Part shown: one piece after another, positions 61,525-64,000 of the stretch | Layout: every line of letters begins with the position of its first letter | Position numbering within the stretch: the first letter of the stretch is position 1 | Assembly: GCF_014268885.2 (NCBI RefSeq) | Contig: NZ_CP077095.1 | Span: 5,346,001-5,410,000 of the forward strand | Reading direction: 5' to 3' | Length of the DNA stretch: 64,000 nt | Source: Pseudomonas xantholysinigenes | GTDB taxonomy: Bacteria > Pseudomonadota > Gammaproteobacteria > Pseudomonadales > Pseudomonadaceae | The notes under the pieces: model-generated | The model's database searches: none | The model's input: the letters and a program-made list of their open reading frames with translations, nothing else | What the model was told of the DNA's origin: nothing | Program-made: the position numbers and the translations under genes

Positions 61525-62496
61525 TCACCCCGCAAGAGGGATTTTGGGGTCAAACGGTATCCCCGACTTCACCACCCCGTAAACCAGGTGCAGCAGCTTG
61601 CGCATCGCCGCGCAGACGATCTGTTTGTAAGCTTTGTGCCGGCTGCTCAACCGCTCTGCCAGTTCCTTCACAACAGGGTTATGTCTGATTGAGACAGTGC
61701 CTGACATCCACAAGCCTGCACGCAGCCTTGAGGCGCCTGTACGCGAAATAGTGCTCTTACCTATGAACTCTCCCGATTGCTGCACCACTGGGTTTAAGCC
61801 TGAAAACGCGACAATCGCAGAAGGGCTTTGGTATTTCAGTGGATCGCCCAGTTCGGCGAGCAGCAACGTAGCAGTGGTGTCACCCAAACCATCAATCGAG
61901 GTAATCAGCTCACGTCGCTTGCGCAGGTCTGGATCATCATCGATCGTCTGCTCGATGGCCTTCCTGGTCTTTTCCAGCTCTTCGTTGATGTGCCCGATTA
62001 CGTCTTGAATCGACTGCTGTACCGCATCTAGTGCGACATCCAAACGATTCTGCTCCATCTGGCGCATTTCCTTGAGGTCGTCCAGTCGCCGCACCAGAGC
62101 ACGCAAGCGGCGCTGCGCAGGGGGCTCAGGCTCCCACTGGCGAAGCGAGACAGCCTTTTGTTGGCCATAGGCAGCAATGACTTTGGCGTCAGCCTTATCT
62201 GTTTTGACGCGCCGAAGCTCCACGTCAGCGAATTTCGCAATCACCGCCGGGTTCAGAATGCACACCCGATAACCTTGGTTGTGACAGTGCTCGGCCAGCG
62301 CTTCGTGATAGATGCCTGTAGCCTCCATAACAATCCAGGCGCCTGGTTCAGCATGGCGCTCAAGCCAGTCGCTAAACTGCCTGAACCCTCCAGGATCATT
62401 GGACAGCTTGGCTTTGGTGCGCATCTTGCCATTGGGGAGCGGGATGGCAATGTCGAAAGATTTTTTGGCGACATCAACGCCAACAAAGACGGACAT
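61525..62496 (-). CDS. IS110-family transposase (bridge-RNA-guided recombinase type)
   Basis: 323-aa recombinase. The RuvC-like DEDD residues are D8 (FVGVDVAKK), E58 (VMEATG), D100 and D103 (VKTDKADAKV). A coiled-coil-rich middle (about 130-190) follows. The C-terminal transposase-20 domain has ITSIDGLGDTTATLLLAELGD and FSGLNPVVQQSGEFIGKSTISRTGASRLR; the candidate catalytic serine is S241 in QQSGEF. The start at 62496 has AAGGAGGAG upstream. It is full length with no frameshift, so the element may be active. The stop lies 15 bases from the element end. Confidence 0.95.
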   Translation of the reverse strand: MSVFVGVDVAKKSFDIAIPLPNGKMRTKAKLSNDPGGFRQFSDWLERHAEPGAWIVMEATGIYHEALAEHCHNQGYRVCILNPAVIAKFADVELRRVKTDKADAKVIAAYGQQKAVSLRQWEPEPPAQRRLRALVRRLDDLKEMRQMEQNRLDVALDAVQQSIQDVIGHINEELEKTRKAIEQTIDDDPDLRKRRELITSIDGLGDTTATLLLAELGDPLKYQSPSAIVAFSGLNPVVQQSGEFIGKSTISRTGASRLRAGLWMSGTVSIRHNPVVKELAERLSSRHKAYKQIVCAAMRKLLHLVYGVVKSGIPFDPKIPLAG

Positions 62497-62539
62497 GATC
62501 TCCTCCTTCAAACTACGAAAGTCGATCACCCTACACTCA

Positions 62540-62730
62540 GTTCAACCTTGTTAATGCGTGCTCACGCCGGGGGCGGGCACTAGATACCGTTCGAACTCGT
62601 CGAGTGGGGTTGGAAGACCAGAGCGTTATCTACAGTGCGGGCTTGATGCCCTTGGAGCGGCTCTGCTTCAAGGCCTTCCCTCGATGATCAGTCGAGAACT
62701 TTCGCCTCTAGGGAGGCGAAAGTCGAGATA
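62540..62730 (-). ncRNA. Candidate bridge RNA of the IS110 element
   Basis: Read on the minus strand, a 5' hairpin with an 11-bp stem (62698-62723) is followed by two larger stem-loops. The first (62613-62669) has a basal CAGAG/CTCTG stem and an apical GGGC/GCCC hairpin. Its internal loop carries CCGCTCC (62654-62660), identical to the left target, and CTGTAG (62630-62635), complementary to the right target. The second (62540-62596) has a basal GTTCGA/TTGAAC stem and an apical hairpin (62558-62580). Its loop carries ACGGTATCT (62582-62590), identical to the element's right end, and ACAAG (62547-62551), complementary to its left end. RNA ends are not determined. Confidence 0.72.
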
Positions 62731-62732
62731 CA

Positions 62733-62846
62733 AGGAGCGGCCTTGTGCCGCTATGGGCTGCGTAGCGGCTCCGGCAATTTTGCATGATGCCGAGATCCTG
62801 GGGCCGCTACGCGCCCCATCGCGGCACAAGGCCGCTCCTACAGGGG
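62733..62846. repeat. Composite REP-spacer-REP unit, copy C (interrupted by the IS)
   Basis: Nearly identical to copy B at 55450 in order and sequence, including TTTTGCATGATGCCGAGATC. Its left REP arm lacks the outer CCCTGT, which lies on the far side of the IS at 61502-61507. Confidence 0.9.
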
Positions 62847-62862
62847 TCTGTATTCGCAGCCA

Positions 62863-64000
62863 TCAAGGCCTGGCGCTGTTCTTCCAGCCGCCCCCCAAGG
62901 CCAGGAACACCCCGATCTGCCCCATCGCCACCTGGCTGTTGGCCGCCGCCAGTTGCGCGCGGACATCGGTGTAGGTACGGGTCGCCTGCAAGTCCGCCAG
63001 GAACGACTCGCGCCCGACCTGGTAGCGCAGGTGGGTCTGGTCCGCCGACTCTTTCGCCGAACGCTCGGCATCGGCCAGCGCATCACGCCGGTCCAGCAGC
63101 GCGCTGTACTGCGCCAGGCGGGTCTGGGTCTCGCGAATGGCGTTGAGCACCACCCCGTCGAAATGCGCCAGCGCCGCCTGGGTCGAGGCCTCGGCCATGC
63201 GAATGCGCGCGCGGGTGCCGTTGGTGGGGATGTTCCAGCTGATCTGCGGGCCGAAGCCCCAGCGATTGGTCGAAGGATCGCCAAGATTCTTGGCCAGGCC
63301 AATGGTGCCGATCTGCGCGCCGATGCTGATATCCGGATACAACGCGCCAGTGGCTACGCCGATGGTCGCGGTGGCGGCGGCCAGCTGGCGTTCGGCCTGG
63401 CGCACATCAGGGCGGCGCTTGAGCAGCGCGGCGCCGTCACCGATCGGGATCAGCTGCGCCAATTGTGGCAGCTCGGCGCAGTCGGCGGTGCCCGCCGGCA
63501 GTTGCTCGACCGGCTTGGCCAGCAGCGCGGCCAAGGTATACAAGCCGGCCTCGCGCTCTGCCTTGAAGCGCGGCAGCTCGGCACGCAGCGACTTGAACTG
63601 GGTCTGCGAACGGGTCACCTGGGTCTCGTCGCCACGGCCGGCGTCGCGCAGGCGTTGGGTCAGCTGCACGCTCTGCTGCTGCAAGTCCAGCGACTCATGG
63701 GCGATATGGTATTCCTCGTTGGCCGAGCATACCTGGGTATAGGCCTTGACCACGTCGGCCACCAGGGTGATGCGTGCGGTGTCGGCCGCGGCCTGCACCG
63801 CGTCGGCGTTGGCCTTGGCGGCCTCGGTGCCACGCTTGAAAGTGCCCCACAGGTCGAACTGGTAGCTGGCGCTGACAATGGCCTCACCGATGTTGCCCAC
63901 CGGCACCTTCTCTGGCAGCAGGAAGGCTTCGCCGGACTCCTGCAGGCGCTGGGCGGCCAGCTTGACGCCACCGTTGAAGCCGCCTTGCGACTCGGCCACT
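62863..64000 (-). CDS. Outer-membrane efflux channel, TolC/NodT family (5' part beyond the window)
   Basis: The last 378 codons of an RND-type outer-membrane factor; the N-terminus lies past the right edge. Repeated helical segments are typical: YQFDLWGTFKRGTEAAKANADAVQAAADT, RLRDAGRGDETQVTRSQTQF, then the second-half counterpart LLKRRPDVRQAERQLAAATATIGVATGALYPDISIGAQIG. The tail ends ALGGGWKNSARP. The family forms the outer-membrane exit of multidrug or solvent pumps; the matching inner-membrane and adaptor genes would lie to the right. Confidence 0.9.
   Translation of the reverse strand, partial: VAESQGGFNGGVKLAAQRLQESGEAFLLPEKVPVGNIGEAIVSASYQFDLWGTFKRGTEAAKANADAVQAAADTARITLVADVVKAYTQVCSANEEYHIAHESLDLQQQSVQLTQRLRDAGRGDETQVTRSQTQFKSLRAELPRFKAEREAGLYTLAALLAKPVEQLPAGTADCAELPQLAQLIPIGDGAALLKRRPDVRQAERQLAAATATIGVATGALYPDISIGAQIGTIGLAKNLGDPSTNRWGFGPQISWNIPTNGTRARIRMAEASTQAALAHFDGVVLNAIRETQTRLAQYSALLDRRDALADAERSAKESADQTHLRYQVGRESFLADLQATRTYTDVRAQLAAANSQVAMGQIGVFLALGGGWKNSARP

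Larger units (their letters stand above)
61508..62734 (-). mobile_element. IS110-family insertion sequence inside a REP
   Basis: About 1.22 kb. The left junction is CCCTGT|AG|ATACCGTC (AG at 61508-61509) and the right junction is GATACA|AG|GAGCGGCC (AG at 62733-62734). Joining the flanks gives CCCTGTAGGAGCGGCC, which is the intact REP sequence seen at 55453. So only a two-base core is shared by both junctions, as expected for IS110 recombination. There are no classical terminal inverted repeats. The non-coding part is long upstream of the transposase (237 bases) and short downstream (15 bases), the IS110-subgroup layout. It interrupts the outer arm of composite REP copy C. Confidence 0.9.

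Noticed and set aside
62581..62590. TAGATACCGT, identical to 61507-61516, first read as a target-site duplication marking the IS right end
   Set aside because: Ending the IS there would leave unexplained sequence up to the REP and would not restore any REP. The repeat is better explained as the donor guide inside the bridge RNA copying the element's end.

Overview
The window looks like chromosomal DNA of a Pseudomonas putida-group bacterium. Coding density and GC are high. It carries an spu-type polyamine operon, a cluster of ssu, lsfA, porin and tau genes, a ubiD-rho-trxA-ppx/ppk-hemB housekeeping block, and at least 14 loci of the short palindromic REP elements typical of this group. I recognise 54 protein-coding genes (one cut by each edge), one insertion sequence and no tRNA, rRNA or CRISPR array.

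Layout. 1-9.3 kb: polyamine import and breakdown (ABC transporter genes, putrescine aminotransferase spuC, and two divergent glutamine-synthetase-like gamma-glutamylpolyamine synthetases). 9.4-12.0 kb: argA and argE of arginine synthesis. 12.1-16.7 kb: a CYTH/CHAD protein, an Lrp/AsnC regulator with a small divergent partner, an orphan GspE-type ATPase and a DUF2388 protein. 16.9-21.5 kb: the glycine cleavage operon gcvTHP. 21.6-24.4 kb: iron ABC permease and binding protein, with no ATPase gene nearby. 24.6-42.4 kb: a sulfur-acquisition region. It holds ssuEADCBF for alkanesulfonates, lsfA, an OprD-family porin, tauABCD for taurine, a choline-type BCCT carrier, an EpsC serine acetyltransferase, a cystine ABC importer and the glutathione-degrading ChaC. 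42.8-52.6 kb: ferredoxin-type reductase, ubiD, rho, trxA, ppx, ppk and hemB. 52.8-61.5 kb: DedA, a fatty-acid-hydroxylase-type membrane protein, elbB, a YaiI protein, a cytochrome c/FTR1 iron permease fusion, and an operon of three lipoproteins plus a secreted LpoB/CsgG-like protein. 61.5-62.7 kb: an IS110-family element. 62.9-64 kb: an outer-membrane efflux channel, cut by the window edge.

The most notable feature is the IS110 element (61508-62734). It sits exactly inside a REP palindrome, with a two-base AG (CT on the other strand) core at both junctions. The 237 bases upstream of its transposase gene can be folded by eye into a bridge RNA. A 5' hairpin is followed by one loop whose two sides match the REP target on either side of the core, then a second loop whose two sides match the element's own ends. 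The target-recognition code of this element can therefore be read from the window alone.

Other notable signals are hairpins on both sides of spuD, a terminator-like hairpin in the rho leader, a 44-bp perfect inverted repeat just after rho, three copies of an extended REP-spacer-REP unit, and a 168-bp convergent overlap of dedA with its neighbour.
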